From the NCBI RefSeq assembly GCF_000495435.3, contig NZ_AXUN02000057.1, positions 1-39,761 on the forward strand: a DNA stretch of 39,761 nucleotides, written 5' to 3'. The translations under genes were made by a program, and so were the position numbers. This document shows positions 14,752 through 22,260 of the stretch, piece by piece; within the stretch, counting starts at the first letter, position 1, and every line of letters begins with the position of its first letter. The notes below the pieces were generated by a model. It did no database searches. It was not told the origin of the DNA and saw only the letters and a list, made by a program, of their open reading frames with translations. The stretch comes from Youngiibacter fragilis 232.1 (GTDB taxonomy: Bacteria; Bacillota; Clostridia; Clostridiales; Clostridiaceae).

Positions 14752-16605
14752 CTAGTAGAAATCCTTGGCTACAAAATCCAGCCCCAGGTTCTCGTAGCTT
14801 CTCTTGCTCGGAATTCCAGTCTCACTGTCCCATCCTGCAAATGCGAAGAAATTAGCTGCCAGCCTGTCAACATCAATATCAACTCCAGCGAGTGGACCGA
14901 CTGTCTGAGGAGGCTTTCCTACTCCTCTGTTGGTAATTGTCATGTCAGAGAGCCTCTTGCCTTCCCTGAGATTGAAGCTGTGCCTGAGATCAAGTATCCT
15001 TAGGCCTGTGGCCATCTGGTCCTGTGACTTGAATGAATTCCCGGTTATTGCCTCGAGATACTCAGCCTCAGCTCCCTGGACACCAGAGAACATTAGGAAC
15101 AGACAGAAGCCTGCTGCGTTATTGATCTCCTGGCCCGTAGTGAGGGTGACATCGAGGAATCCTGTGGTCCTGTAGTCATACTTGTCGCCGAGTGGTACTC
15201 CTGACGCCTGGGCAAGTCCCAGTCCGCCCTTTACGTGCCTTCCTGGAGTCGGGTCGAACTTGTATGTTCTCGCGAAACCCGGTGCAAGCTTTGGGTCATG
15301 CATCGGAAGCTCTATTCCTGACGCTGTCTGAAGGTATTCTGCACCCTTTCCGAAGTGCTTTGCGGCAAAGGCTGACCCGTTTGCAAGTATTGCTCCGACT
15401 CCTTCACAGTCAGCTATCTTCTGTGTCAAAGCGACTATGGCAGCTCCATCGCCCCACTTGAGGTCTATGCCATCCAGCTCTTCCTTCGAGAGGATTCCCT
15501 CGTTGTAGCATTCCATAGCCCACGCTACGGTCATACCCGCAGAGATCGTATCAAGCCCGTACCTGTTGCAGATCTCGTTGCATTTGAATATCGAATCCAT
15601 TTCCGAGTTAAGGAGTGTCGACCCGAATGAGGCAAGGGTCTCGTATTCAGGTCTCTCTGTCGGACCAAGGGGCCATCTTCCGTCATTAACCTCATACTCC
15701 GCTCCGCAACCCATAGGGCAGTTGGCACATGCGTACTTCTTGGTCTTGTAGGTCTTGTCGTAGGTAGGCGTAGCTACCTTGCCAGCCGCCTCTTCTCCAA
15801 AATCCACTATACCGACTCCGCCCCAGTTCTTGACAGGGGAATCTCCGTTTAGGGCAGAGGCGCCAGTTCCGACTCCGGTTCCGTATTCTCCGAAACCCTG
15901 TGCGGCAGGGCTTTCCTTAAGGGCGGCAGTGATCTTCCTGTTGATGGCATTTACCTTTTCCGGTGAGAATACAGGTGTTTCCTTGGTTCCGTAAGCTACT
16001 ATCGCCTTCAGCTTCTTGGAACCCATGACAGCACCGCCGCCGCCTCTTCCAGGAGCCCTGTGTCCGTCATTTATCGGGCAGGAGAGGTATGCCATCTTTT
16101 CACCTGAAGGGCCTATGGCAACTACTCTCGCCTTTGGCTGTCCTGTGGCTTCCTTAAGTGCCTCCCAGGTCTCCTTGGCATCCATTCCCCAGAGTGAAGA
16201 TGCATCCCTGAGCTCAGCTGTACCTTCATTGACATACAGGTAAACAGGAGTCGGGGAAATCCCCTTTATGAAGACTGCGTCAAAGCCTGCCTTCTTGAGC
16301 TCGGGTCCGAAATAGCCGCCTGAATTCGCATCGTTCCATCCGCCTGTGACAGGGGATTTGCAAACCAGGGTGTATCTTCCGCCAAACATTGCCTTTGATC
16401 CGGTTGCAGGGCCTGTTATGAATCCCAGTATGCTCTCGGGACCAAGCGGGTCAGCACCTTTAGGCATTTCCTCATAAAGCACTTTTGCACCAATTCCGTA
16501 TCCGCCAATATACTTGTCGGTTATGTCCTTTGTAAGTTCCCTTTCTTCAATGGCACCGGTTGTAAGATCTACAAACAGCATCTTACCCATGTATCCATAT
16601 AACAT
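14752..16605 (-). CDS. aor: Tungsten-containing aldehyde:ferredoxin oxidoreductase
   Basis: Oxidises aldehydes to acids with ferredoxin as acceptor, or the reverse under strongly reducing conditions. The enzyme uses a tungsto-bispterin and one [4Fe-4S] cluster in the cytoplasm. The 617 aa are full length. The cluster ligands are C293-x2-C296-x3-C300 (CANCPMGC) and a fourth Cys at 501. The pterin-binding region includes FGGRYT (74-79) and GRGGGGAVMGSKKLK (186-200), and the RPEYETLASFG motif (318-328) is intact. The start is preceded by a GGGGGG ribosome site. It is the fourth gene of a unit with a COG0523 GTPase, a 111-aa protein, a DUF362 protein, an SDR and a MoaD-like protein. The physiological aldehyde is not evident. 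Confidence 0.95.
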   Translation of the reverse strand: MLYGYMGKMLFVDLTTGAIEERELTKDITDKYIGGYGIGAKVLYEEMPKGADPLGPESILGFITGPATGSKAMFGGRYTLVCKSPVTGGWNDANSGGYFGPELKKAGFDAVFIKGISPTPVYLYVNEGTAELRDASSLWGMDAKETWEALKEATGQPKARVVAIGPSGEKMAYLSCPINDGHRAPGRGGGGAVMGSKKLKAIVAYGTKETPVFSPEKVNAINRKITAALKESPAAQGFGEYGTGVGTGASALNGDSPVKNWGGVGIVDFGEEAAGKVATPTYDKTYKTKKYACANCPMGCGAEYEVNDGRWPLGPTERPEYETLASFGSTLLNSEMDSIFKCNEICNRYGLDTISAGMTVAWAMECYNEGILSKEELDGIDLKWGDGAAIVALTQKIADCEGVGAILANGSAFAAKHFGKGAEYLQTASGIELPMHDPKLAPGFARTYKFDPTPGRHVKGGLGLAQASGVPLGDKYDYRTTGFLDVTLTTGQEINNAAGFCLFLMFSGVQGAEAEYLEAITGNSFKSQDQMATGLRILDLRHSFNLREGKRLSDMTITNRGVGKPPQTVGPLAGVDIDVDRLAANFFAFAGWDSETGIPSKRSYENLGLDFVAKDFY

Positions 16606-16649
16606 GTCTCTTTTCCCCCCCTCATATTGAAGTGATTTCTGCGACCATC

Positions 16650-18032
16650 CTACTCTTCATCAAGGATAGATATTTCATCGACCTTTCCCTTTGGTTTGAT
16701 ATGAAGCTCAGCAAATGAAAGTCTTGGCAAATCATAGAAATACTCACCAGGCTCATAGTTTCCGCTTCTGAGCGCTTCCTTGTTGACCTTTCCGAAGATG
16801 TTGTCAGGAGTATATGGCGGGAACCAGAAGTCAGTCTCTTCGCCAGGTTCAGATTCAACAAGTATGTACTCTGTCGACCCGATTCCGTTGTATTCTCCTG
16901 CGTTGCACTGTGCCCACTGGCTTATCTTGGCAATGCTGGATACGTTCGTGAACCTTTCAGTTCCAGGGTCTCCGAATCCGAACTCATCTGCCTTTGATTC
17001 AGGAAGCGCTGCCTTTGCCTCCGAAGCTTCAATGCATGCAAGGTCTACTGCGACAGGGTCCTTTGAAGCGAATATCCCTATATTCGGAACGAGTGGCCTG
17101 TCATGGAAGTTTACGCAGTCACACCATGGAGATATGTCCATTGCGTAATTTACGAAAAGGAACTTCTCCTTGCCTATGGCATGTATGTATCCTGAAGCAG
17201 CGTCAGCTATTGTTGGAGCCCATGTTGCGGTTATTTCAGGCTTCAGCGTCAGAAGTCCTGCAAAGAGGGCGGCGCTGAAGCAGCCTGCGCACTTACCGCA
17301 TTTTTCGCTATGGAAATGGAAAACGCCATCCTTCCATTCGAAGGCATCGAACGGACATCCTTCGATAGCCCTATCGACCATATTCGGATGAGGTGCCTGA
17401 GCCAGCTGCTGGGCAGCCGCCTGGTTGGCTTCCATTGCCTGGATTCCATAGACAGGGTGATTCATGAAGTGGGTGGAGATCTTTCCTCTCTTTGAACCCA
17501 TGCCTATACCGACATTCTTGAGAGCTCCGCCGTAGACTCCCATGGGGTGTCCCTTGAAGTGGGTGACCACTATGCATGCATCAAGCTCAAGGAGCTTCTT
17601 GCCCATGAACGAGTGCTTCATGTATACGCCGCGTGGAATCTCTACCTGAACATCGTCGAATCCGTAGTCTCCGTCGCAGATCCATATCGGACATCCGAGG
17701 GCTTCCTCTGTGAAGCCGTGCCTTGCTATCGCCCTTAGATGGTCAGACTTAATTGCCCTTGATGTAAAGTCTCCGAAGGTAATTGTGTTGCAGTCAACAA
17801 TGACAGGATTTCCGCCTAGCCTCTTGACTTCCTCTACGATTGCCCCGACCCACTGAGGCCTGAGGTTGAGTGAATTTCCATACTCACCCATGTGGATCTT
17901 GATACCGACCGTGTCGCCTTCCTTGAACAGCGTCTTGAGACCTGCGTCCCTCAGAAGCTTCACAGCCTTGAAAGGAGTGCTCTCCTGAAGGCTGTTGGCT
18001 CTGTCGTTCATAAAGTATACTTTCGATGCCAA
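16650..18032 (-). CDS. DUF362 iron-sulfur protein
   Basis: A 460-aa DUF362-family protein. The N-terminal part shows GDTVGIKIHMGEYGN (39-53) and VVTHFKGHPMGVYGGALKNVGIG, typical of the family. Three cysteines C245-x2-C248-x2-C251 (CGKCAGC), with an earlier Cys226-Pro, form a partial ferredoxin-like cluster site. The start codon is TTG 18032, with GGGGGG 7 bases upstream; the next ATG is seven codons in. The family is uncharacterised and often lies beside redox enzymes. It sits 44 bp upstream of AOR in the same unit, so electron transfer to or from AOR, or cofactor assembly, is a reasonable guess. Confidence 0.85.
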   Translation of the reverse strand: MASKVYFMNDRANSLQESTPFKAVKLLRDAGLKTLFKEGDTVGIKIHMGEYGNSLNLRPQWVGAIVEEVKRLGGNPVIVDCNTITFGDFTSRAIKSDHLRAIARHGFTEEALGCPIWICDGDYGFDDVQVEIPRGVYMKHSFMGKKLLELDACIVVTHFKGHPMGVYGGALKNVGIGMGSKRGKISTHFMNHPVYGIQAMEANQAAAQQLAQAPHPNMVDRAIEGCPFDAFEWKDGVFHFHSEKCGKCAGCFSAALFAGLLTLKPEITATWAPTIADAASGYIHAIGKEKFLFVNYAMDISPWCDCVNFHDRPLVPNIGIFASKDPVAVDLACIEASEAKAALPESKADEFGFGDPGTERFTNVSSIAKISQWAQCNAGEYNGIGSTEYILVESEPGEETDFWFPPYTPDNIFGKVNKEALRSGNYEPGEYFYDLPRLSFAELHIKPKGKVDEISILDEE

Positions 18033-18074
18033 TTTGATTCCCCCCTTTTTATATTCTGGTCTTTCCGGAGACCA

Positions 18075-18410
18075 TCAAGTCATGACAGATGCTTTCGTGG
18101 CAATGATCTTAGCAAGTGATTCGAGCTTGTAGTTGAGGTTTGCGGCTCCGTCAAGCGCCGCTGGCTTACCGAGTGATTCATTAAGCGCGACGGCTGCGTC
18201 CATGCAGCCCTGAGCAAGGTCGGTACCTTCCTTTGACCTGAGCCACACCTTGTTCCTGCATTTCTTAGCCCAGTCCACAGTGCCGGTGATGATTTCAAGA
18301 AGCTCTGCATAATGCTCCTCAGAATAGCTTTCCTTGAAACCCTCCAATGATTCTGCAGTACCCTTGATTAACTTGTAGGTCTCGTCGATGATTTCGCGTC
18401 CGTCACTCAT
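18075..18410 (-). CDS. Unknown small helical protein in the AOR cluster
   Basis: I do not recognise this 111-aa protein. It is predicted mainly helical and acidic near the N-terminus (MSDGREIIDETYKLIKG). It has two Cys (in KKCRN and QGCMD) and no signal peptide or membrane segment. I place the start at ATG 18410 because GGGGAGGA ends about 7 bases before it; the ATG at 18416 is too close to that site. It lies between the GTPase gene (15-bp gap) and the DUF362 gene (42-bp gap) on the same strand, so it is very probably co-expressed and coding. It may be a small partner or chaperone of the cluster; no function can be claimed. Confidence 0.75.
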   Translation of the reverse strand: MSDGREIIDETYKLIKGTAESLEGFKESYSEEHYAELLEIITGTVDWAKKCRNKVWLRSKEGTDLAQGCMDAAVALNESLGKPAALDGAANLNYKLESLAKIIATKASVMT

Positions 18411-18425
18411 TTTCATTCCTCCCCT

Positions 18426-19565
18426 TTATCCTTGATATGCGCACTCACTGAAGCTTTCCTGCAATAGTTTCTCATCCGGCAACCCTTCTCCGATGACAAC
18501 AATGACACTCTTCCGCTCTTCTCCGCCTTCCCACTTCCTGTCTGCTTTTGAATGGAAGGTCTTCCTGACTGCCTGGAATTCAAATCTTTCGTCAAAGCCC
18601 TGGAAATTGAAGAACCCCTTGCTTCTAAGCATCTTCGTGCCTTCTTTCATGAAGAGGTTCTGAAGCCAGGCATTTACCTTCTCCTTGTCCATGGGCCTTG
18701 TTTCAGTCAGCGCTATTGTCCTTATGTCATCCATTCCAAATGCTCTCCTTCCTTCCATTAGTCTGCCGCATACTTCTTCAAGCTGTTCGTGAAGGCCTAT
18801 GTCAGTTACCATCCTCGGATCGACCTCTCCGAATTTAGCACGTACGATCCTCGCCATCATGTTCATTCCCCTGATGCGTTCCTCAAGCTTGTCGACTTCG
18901 GCTTCATCAGCAAGGTCGGTCTTGTTTATGATCACAACATCAGCAAGAGCAGCCTGCTCACGTGCTATCCTGTATTCATCAAGGTCCAGGCTGCCGTAAT
19001 CGGCGCTGACCATGGCTATGTAGCTTCCGAGCCTGTAATTCTTTGCCACATCCCCCAGGAAGAACAGCTGAACCAGGTCCTCGGGCTTGTCCAGGCCGCT
19101 GCTTTCCATCAGCACTGAATCAAAGGTCTTTCCGTACCTTTCATACAGGCTGTCAAGGAACCCGTACAGCATCAGCTGAGGGTCATGGTGCATTGAAACC
19201 CCTGGAAACACATGGACCCTTTCCTTGGGAAGATGGACAAGCAGGTCATCTATGGAAATCGAACCGAACTCCCTTACTATGACATCGACCCTTGTGTCAT
19301 CTGATGCCCTGATCAGATGATTGACATGCGTTGTCTTTCCTGAACCCAGGAAACCACCTATTACAGTTACAGGAACCTTGGGACCCTTGCTCGCGGGTCC
19401 TTCCTTGTCATCCCTGTGGATATGCTCATGCATCCTTCCCATAGTGTCGTTTGAATGCAGATGCTTTGTGTGGCTATGGTCACTCATATGACACTGGTCA
19501 TGTGTATGACCCTGGTCGCGTGAGTGCGAGTGACCTTGGTGATTGTGAGAATGCCTATGCTCCAT
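18426..19565 (-). CDS. His-rich COG0523 (CobW-type) GTPase without the CxCC motif
   Basis: A G3E-family P-loop GTPase of 379 aa, a class of metallochaperones. Residues 1-50 form a metal-binding-like tail with 16 His. Walker A is GGFLGSGKTT (70-79), the ESSGLDKPE segment begins near 154, and the guanine motif NKTD is at 214-217. The place where the family normally has GCxCC reads PGVSMHH (121-127), so the usual thiolate metal site is replaced, possibly by His ligands. GGAGG lies 5 bases before ATG 19565; a longer reading to 19625 has no such support. It is the first gene of the AOR unit. Metal delivery for the AOR cofactor is a hypothesis; nickel, zinc, iron and tungsten cannot be told apart from sequence. 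Confidence 0.88.
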   Translation of the reverse strand: MEHRHSHNHQGHSHSRDQGHTHDQCHMSDHSHTKHLHSNDTMGRMHEHIHRDDKEGPASKGPKVPVTVIGGFLGSGKTTHVNHLIRASDDTRVDVIVREFGSISIDDLLVHLPKERVHVFPGVSMHHDPQLMLYGFLDSLYERYGKTFDSVLMESSGLDKPEDLVQLFFLGDVAKNYRLGSYIAMVSADYGSLDLDEYRIAREQAALADVVIINKTDLADEAEVDKLEERIRGMNMMARIVRAKFGEVDPRMVTDIGLHEQLEEVCGRLMEGRRAFGMDDIRTIALTETRPMDKEKVNAWLQNLFMKEGTKMLRSKGFFNFQGFDERFEFQAVRKTFHSKADRKWEGGEERKSVIVVIGEGLPDEKLLQESFSECAYQG

Positions 19566-19955
19566 GAGAACCTCCTGACGTCGTATCTGCTGAAAATTCG
19601 GGCAATTTATAGTGTGATTTGTCATGTCTTACCGAACGTGTTCAACATAAGCGTAATACTAAAAGACAAGCTTGTAAACGATTGCTAAACTGATAACAAA
19701 TATAAAACAGAGCAGTTTGTATATGTAAAACAAATAGATGTTACGGATATATGAAGGGTGAGAGCTGAAATAGTGTGCTTCAAATGGCTTAACCAAGCCA
19801 TCTTAGTCCCCAAAAACGCAACTAAGCCCGAAATTGCGAGATTTATTTGAAAAATCAAGCGATTTCGGGCTTTTAGGGCATCATAAAGGACAGGGGATTT
19901 GCTCCAATAAGAAACAAAACTCCCCATACCATTTACAATAAATTCATATAGTTTA
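19566..19955. other. 390-bp intergenic region upstream of the AOR unit
   Basis: AT-rich and without a convincing gene. The right part holds the terminator of the DUF1893 operon (19824-19872). A second small perfect hairpin, ATGGCTT (19784-19790) with AAGCCAT (19795-19801), lies next to it. The left part should hold the promoter of the AOR unit, but I see only weak minus-strand candidates such as TTTACA followed by TTATAT at 18 bp. I looked for the conserved molybdenum/tungsten-cofactor riboswitch pattern and did not recognise it. Confidence 0.5.
19817..19872 (-). terminator. Terminator of the DUF3842-ECF-DUF1893 operon
   Basis: Perfect 11-bp arms AAGCCCGAAAT (19824-19834) and ATTTCGGGCTT (19862-19872). 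The loop contains a smaller inverted repeat. On the minus strand it is followed by AGTTGCGTTTTTGG. It lies about 85 bp beyond the DUF1893 stop. Confidence 0.6.
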
Positions 19956-20408
19956 CTATAATGTTACAGTATTTTTCATCAATTCTGAGATAGCCTGCTT
20001 TATTTTAACAAAGGCTTCCTCTGGGTCATATACTCCGGTTACGGACTGCTCCAGAGGACATTTCCCGTCATTTGTCCTGTTTATTATGTATGGGACGGTC
20101 TCCAAAGCATCGATCCTGACGCCGTGGACCTTGGCTGCATCCAGAGCCTCTTCGCTGACCAAAGGGGTGTAAATGTTCCTGATACCAAGCTTGACTGCCA
20201 TAAGCAGTGCTGCTTTTCCTATTACCTTGTCCACGAGTGTAAGGTTTCCGGATCTTTCATCGATGGGCTTTTCCATGAATGCTAAAAGTGGCTTTACCCC
20301 GATTCCAACATGGGTGAAGATGATCTCGCCATCCCTTAATATTATGCATGCTGCCTCATGCGTCTCGAGAAGCTCCTTAGCCAGCCTTGCGTTCACTGAA
20401 ATGCACAC
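19956..20408 (-). CDS. DUF1893 (TM1506-like) protein
   Basis: A 150-aa protein of the DUF1893 family, which has a cytidine-deaminase-like fold but no established reaction. Family features are CIILRDGEIIF near the start, the GVKPLLAFMEK segment, LVDKVIGKAALLMAVKLG and VPYIINRTNDGKCPLEQSV. The start is GTG 20408, overlapping the end of the ECF gene by 32 bases; a second GTG at 20396 is possible. It is the last gene of a three-gene unit with an ECF transporter component and a DUF3842 protein. The overlap implies translational coupling with the transporter gene. Confidence 0.82.
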   Translation of the reverse strand: MCISVNARLAKELLETHEAACIILRDGEIIFTHVGIGVKPLLAFMEKPIDERSGNLTLVDKVIGKAALLMAVKLGIRNIYTPLVSEEALDAAKVHGVRIDALETVPYIINRTNDGKCPLEQSVTGVYDPEEAFVKIKQAISELMKNTVTL

Positions 20409-20907
20409 CTGCCTTTTCGAGGGATAGGACCAGGAATGGAATCAGCAGGAGCTGAATTGCGATTCCGGGTATCCCGTTAATTATTGCACCTGTCATGTAC
20501 ACAGCAGGTGACAGCTTCAAACCGAGAAGGGGCTGCAGAGAGAATACTGTAATAGCCAATGCGGCCCTTCCAGTAAGCATCGCAAGAATCAGAGAAATGA
20601 ATGCGTTCAGCTTCATCTTCCTGTAGAATAAGCCTGCGGCAAATCCGTAGACTGTGACTTCGACCAGCATGAAGTAAAGTACAGGAGGCTGGGGCATTCC
20701 GGTGAGAAGCGAGCTGAGTATCACAGCTGCAAATCCGGTGATTGCAGCATACCTTCCGCCTATGATGAAGCCAGCCAGTAGTACTGGTATGTGCATCGGC
20801 AGGAATACCGGGCCGGTTCCTCCGAATAGATGGAATACCTGCGGTACAAGGATTCCAAGTGCTATGAAAAGTGCTGATAGTGTAAGTGATCTTGTGTTAG
20901 TCCTCAT
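20377..20907 (-). CDS. ECF transporter substrate-binding (S) component
   Basis: A small integral membrane protein of 176 aa with about six hydrophobic segments. MHIPVLLAGFIIGGRYAAITG and the N-terminal LSALFIALGILVPQV are typical of ECF S components, which bind a vitamin or similar solute and use a shared EcfAAT energising module encoded elsewhere. AGGAGG lies 6 bases before the ATG. The ligand is not identifiable; no riboswitch was recognised upstream. It overlaps the DUF1893 gene by 32 bases. Confidence 0.85.
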   Translation of the reverse strand: MRTNTRSLTLSALFIALGILVPQVFHLFGGTGPVFLPMHIPVLLAGFIIGGRYAAITGFAAVILSSLLTGMPQPPVLYFMLVEVTVYGFAAGLFYRKMKLNAFISLILAMLTGRAALAITVFSLQPLLGLKLSPAVYMTGAIINGIPGIAIQLLLIPFLVLSLEKAGVHFSERKAG

Positions 20908-20915
20908 TTTCTTCC

Positions 20916-20964
20916 TCCTAAAATAAATAACGCCACGAAAAGGCGGTCATGCCTTCGTGGCGTT
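20916..20964 (-). terminator. Terminator/attenuator overlapping the DUF3842 stop codon
   Basis: Perfect 11-bp arms AACGCCACGAA (20929-20939) and TTCGTGGCGTT (20954-20964). The DUF3842 stop (20947-20949) lies in the loop and its last codons form one arm. On the minus strand ATTTATTTTAGGAGG follows, so the T-rich tail runs straight into the next gene's ribosome site. Partial termination could lower ECF expression relative to DUF3842. Confidence 0.6.
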
Positions 20965-21375
20965 GTAATGTCTCAGAAGTTCGTCTACTGAGAAGTCCAG
21001 TAATTCATTGATGTTAAGGTCTCTGGTACCGGGTATCTCAACATTGCACCTGTTGAGAGGGATAAGTATCTTGAGCGCCGGGCTGTTGCCGATTGCCTGT
21101 GCCATTGCCGGAGTTATCTCTCCCATTATCGAGTTAGGAATGACGATTGCCATCGGTCCCATTATCGCATCCATCTTGGGTGCGTTTACCAGAATGGCGT
21201 TTTCACCTGTCGCCCCGACATCCGCCCCGGACCTCTTCATGCCCGTGGTAGCCATTGAATTCGTTCCAAGGGCTATTATCTCGAATTTGTCAGGATGCAG
21301 CTTCCGTATCCGCTCGATTATGCTTTTTCCGAGTCCTCCGCCCTGTCCGTCTATGATTGCCACTCTCAATGTCAT
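20947..21375 (-). CDS. DUF3842 family protein
   Basis: A 142-aa conserved protein of unknown function. It begins LRVAIIDGQGGGLGKSI, a glycine-rich Rossmann-like start, then IIALGTNSMATTGMKRSGAD, GATGENAILVN, VIPNSIMGEITPAMAQAI and KILIPLNRCNVEIPG, all hallmarks of the family. ATG 21375 is chosen because it follows AGG-rich sequence and matches the usual family start; the longer reading to 21459 would run through the promoter. It is the first gene of the operon with the ECF component and the DUF1893 protein, a combination I associate with Firmicutes. Confidence 0.85.
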   Translation of the reverse strand: MTLRVAIIDGQGGGLGKSIIERIRKLHPDKFEIIALGTNSMATTGMKRSGADVGATGENAILVNAPKMDAIMGPMAIVIPNSIMGEITPAMAQAIGNSPALKILIPLNRCNVEIPGTRDLNINELLDFSVDELLRHYNATKA

Positions 21376-21397
21376 CACACCTATCCTTGGGCAGTAA

Positions 21398-21425
21398 TTG
21401 ACAAAATACTTTACAACCTTGTCAA
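21398..21425. repeat. TTGACAA/TTGTCAA inverted repeat in the DUF3842 leader
   Basis: Arms TTGACAA (21398-21404) and TTGTCAA (21419-21425) are separated by 14 bases just downstream of the predicted start site. It could be an operator or a small leader hairpin. Confidence 0.5.
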
Positions 21426-21430
21426 GATTC

Positions 21431-21459
21431 ATTATAAATAAAACAGGATAATGTGTCAA
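21431..21459 (-). promoter_or_regulatory. Consensus sigma-70 promoter of the DUF3842 operon
   Basis: Minus-strand TTGACA (21454-21459) and TATAAT (21431-21436) match the full consensus at exactly 17-bp spacing. The predicted start is near 21424, about 50 bp before the DUF3842 ATG. Confidence 0.85.
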
Positions 21460-21526
21460 TTATGTTATTAAGGTATGATGACATGTTAAAATTAGACTAA
21501 AACTTGAATCTTGGTGGAGGTGTCTC

Positions 21527-22246
21527 ATGGGAGCTGCATATTTTGACTGCACCTGCGGAATCAGCGGGAATATGGTGACTGGGGCATTCCTCGATATGGG
21601 GATGCCGGCAGGGTATCTTGAAGACATGGTAATCAGGGTGCTTCCGGAATGGAGCTTTGGTCTCGATATAAGGAAACTGTCGCTTCCCGGTGGAACGGCG
21701 ACCTACTTCAACACGGAAGTCTCCAAAGAGGCTGAAAGAAAGCTGGGTGTGAAATCATACTCTGAGGTCATGGCCATGATAATTAGAAGCGGACTTGAGG
21801 ATACGGTAAAAAATCAAACAGCAAGGATATTTGACAGCATGGTCAAGGCGAAGGCCCGTGCCCATGGATGTTCCCTGTCTTCACTCACATATAAGGGAGA
21901 AGCATTGGTTGATACGCTTATAGATATCATTGGAGCAGTATCCGGCCTTGAATATTTTGGAGTCGACAGCGTAGTATCGACACCGATACAGGTCGGGTCA
22001 GGAAAGATCAGACTCTGGAAGGGTGACATGGATATTCCCGCTCCGATGACAAGGATCCTGCTTGAAGGCGCCCCTTACTATTCCACTGGAATGACTGGTG
22101 AGATGGCTACCCCGACCGGTTCCGCCATAATTATGGATATCGCTGAAAAATTCGGTTTCGAGAGGGAGCTTTCGATAAATAGGGCAGGGTATGGTGCGGC
22201 GACTGCCGACTCCGGACCTTCCGGCTTGTTGAAGGTGTATATATAG
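21527..22246 (+). CDS. larC: LarC N-terminal domain protein (nickel-pincer cofactor synthesis)
   Basis: LarC inserts nickel into the pincer cofactor used by LarA-type racemases. This 239-aa protein covers only the N-terminal half. It shows YFDCTCGISGNM (5-16), a variant of the usual YFDCxSGISGDM, then YKGEALVDTLIDIIGA, PTGSAIIMDIAEKF and a C-terminal GYGAATADSGPSGLLKVYI. It stops where full-length proteins of about 400 aa continue into the C-terminal domain, and no such domain is seen in the 14-bp gap or in other frames. In Lactobacillus plantarum the second half is reached by ribosomal frameshifting, so a natural break at this place is suggestive. GGAGG precedes the ATG. The neighbouring LarA homologue at 25370 supports the role. 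LarB and LarE are not in the window. Confidence 0.85.
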   Translation: MGAAYFDCTCGISGNMVTGAFLDMGMPAGYLEDMVIRVLPEWSFGLDIRKLSLPGGTATYFNTEVSKEAERKLGVKSYSEVMAMIIRSGLEDTVKNQTARIFDSMVKAKARAHGCSLSSLTYKGEALVDTLIDIIGAVSGLEYFGVDSVVSTPIQVGSGKIRLWKGDMDIPAPMTRILLEGAPYYSTGMTGEMATPTGSAIIMDIAEKFGFERELSINRAGYGAATADSGPSGLLKVYI

Positions 22247-22260
22247 ATGGGGGTTAGTTA

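Noticed and set aside
13537-19565. Serial nitrogenase-like or hydrogenase cluster
   Set aside because: The MoaD, AOR and DUF362 genes fit tungstopterin chemistry; no hydrogenase or nitrogenase subunit is present.
19566-19700. Molybdenum/tungsten cofactor riboswitch upstream of the AOR unit
   Set aside because: Expected from context, but the short leader does not show the conserved multi-stem pattern I would recognise.
19685-19927. 80-codon minus-strand ORF in the AOR upstream gap
   Set aside because: It runs through two hairpins, one of them the DUF1893 terminator. No ribosome site or familiar sequence.
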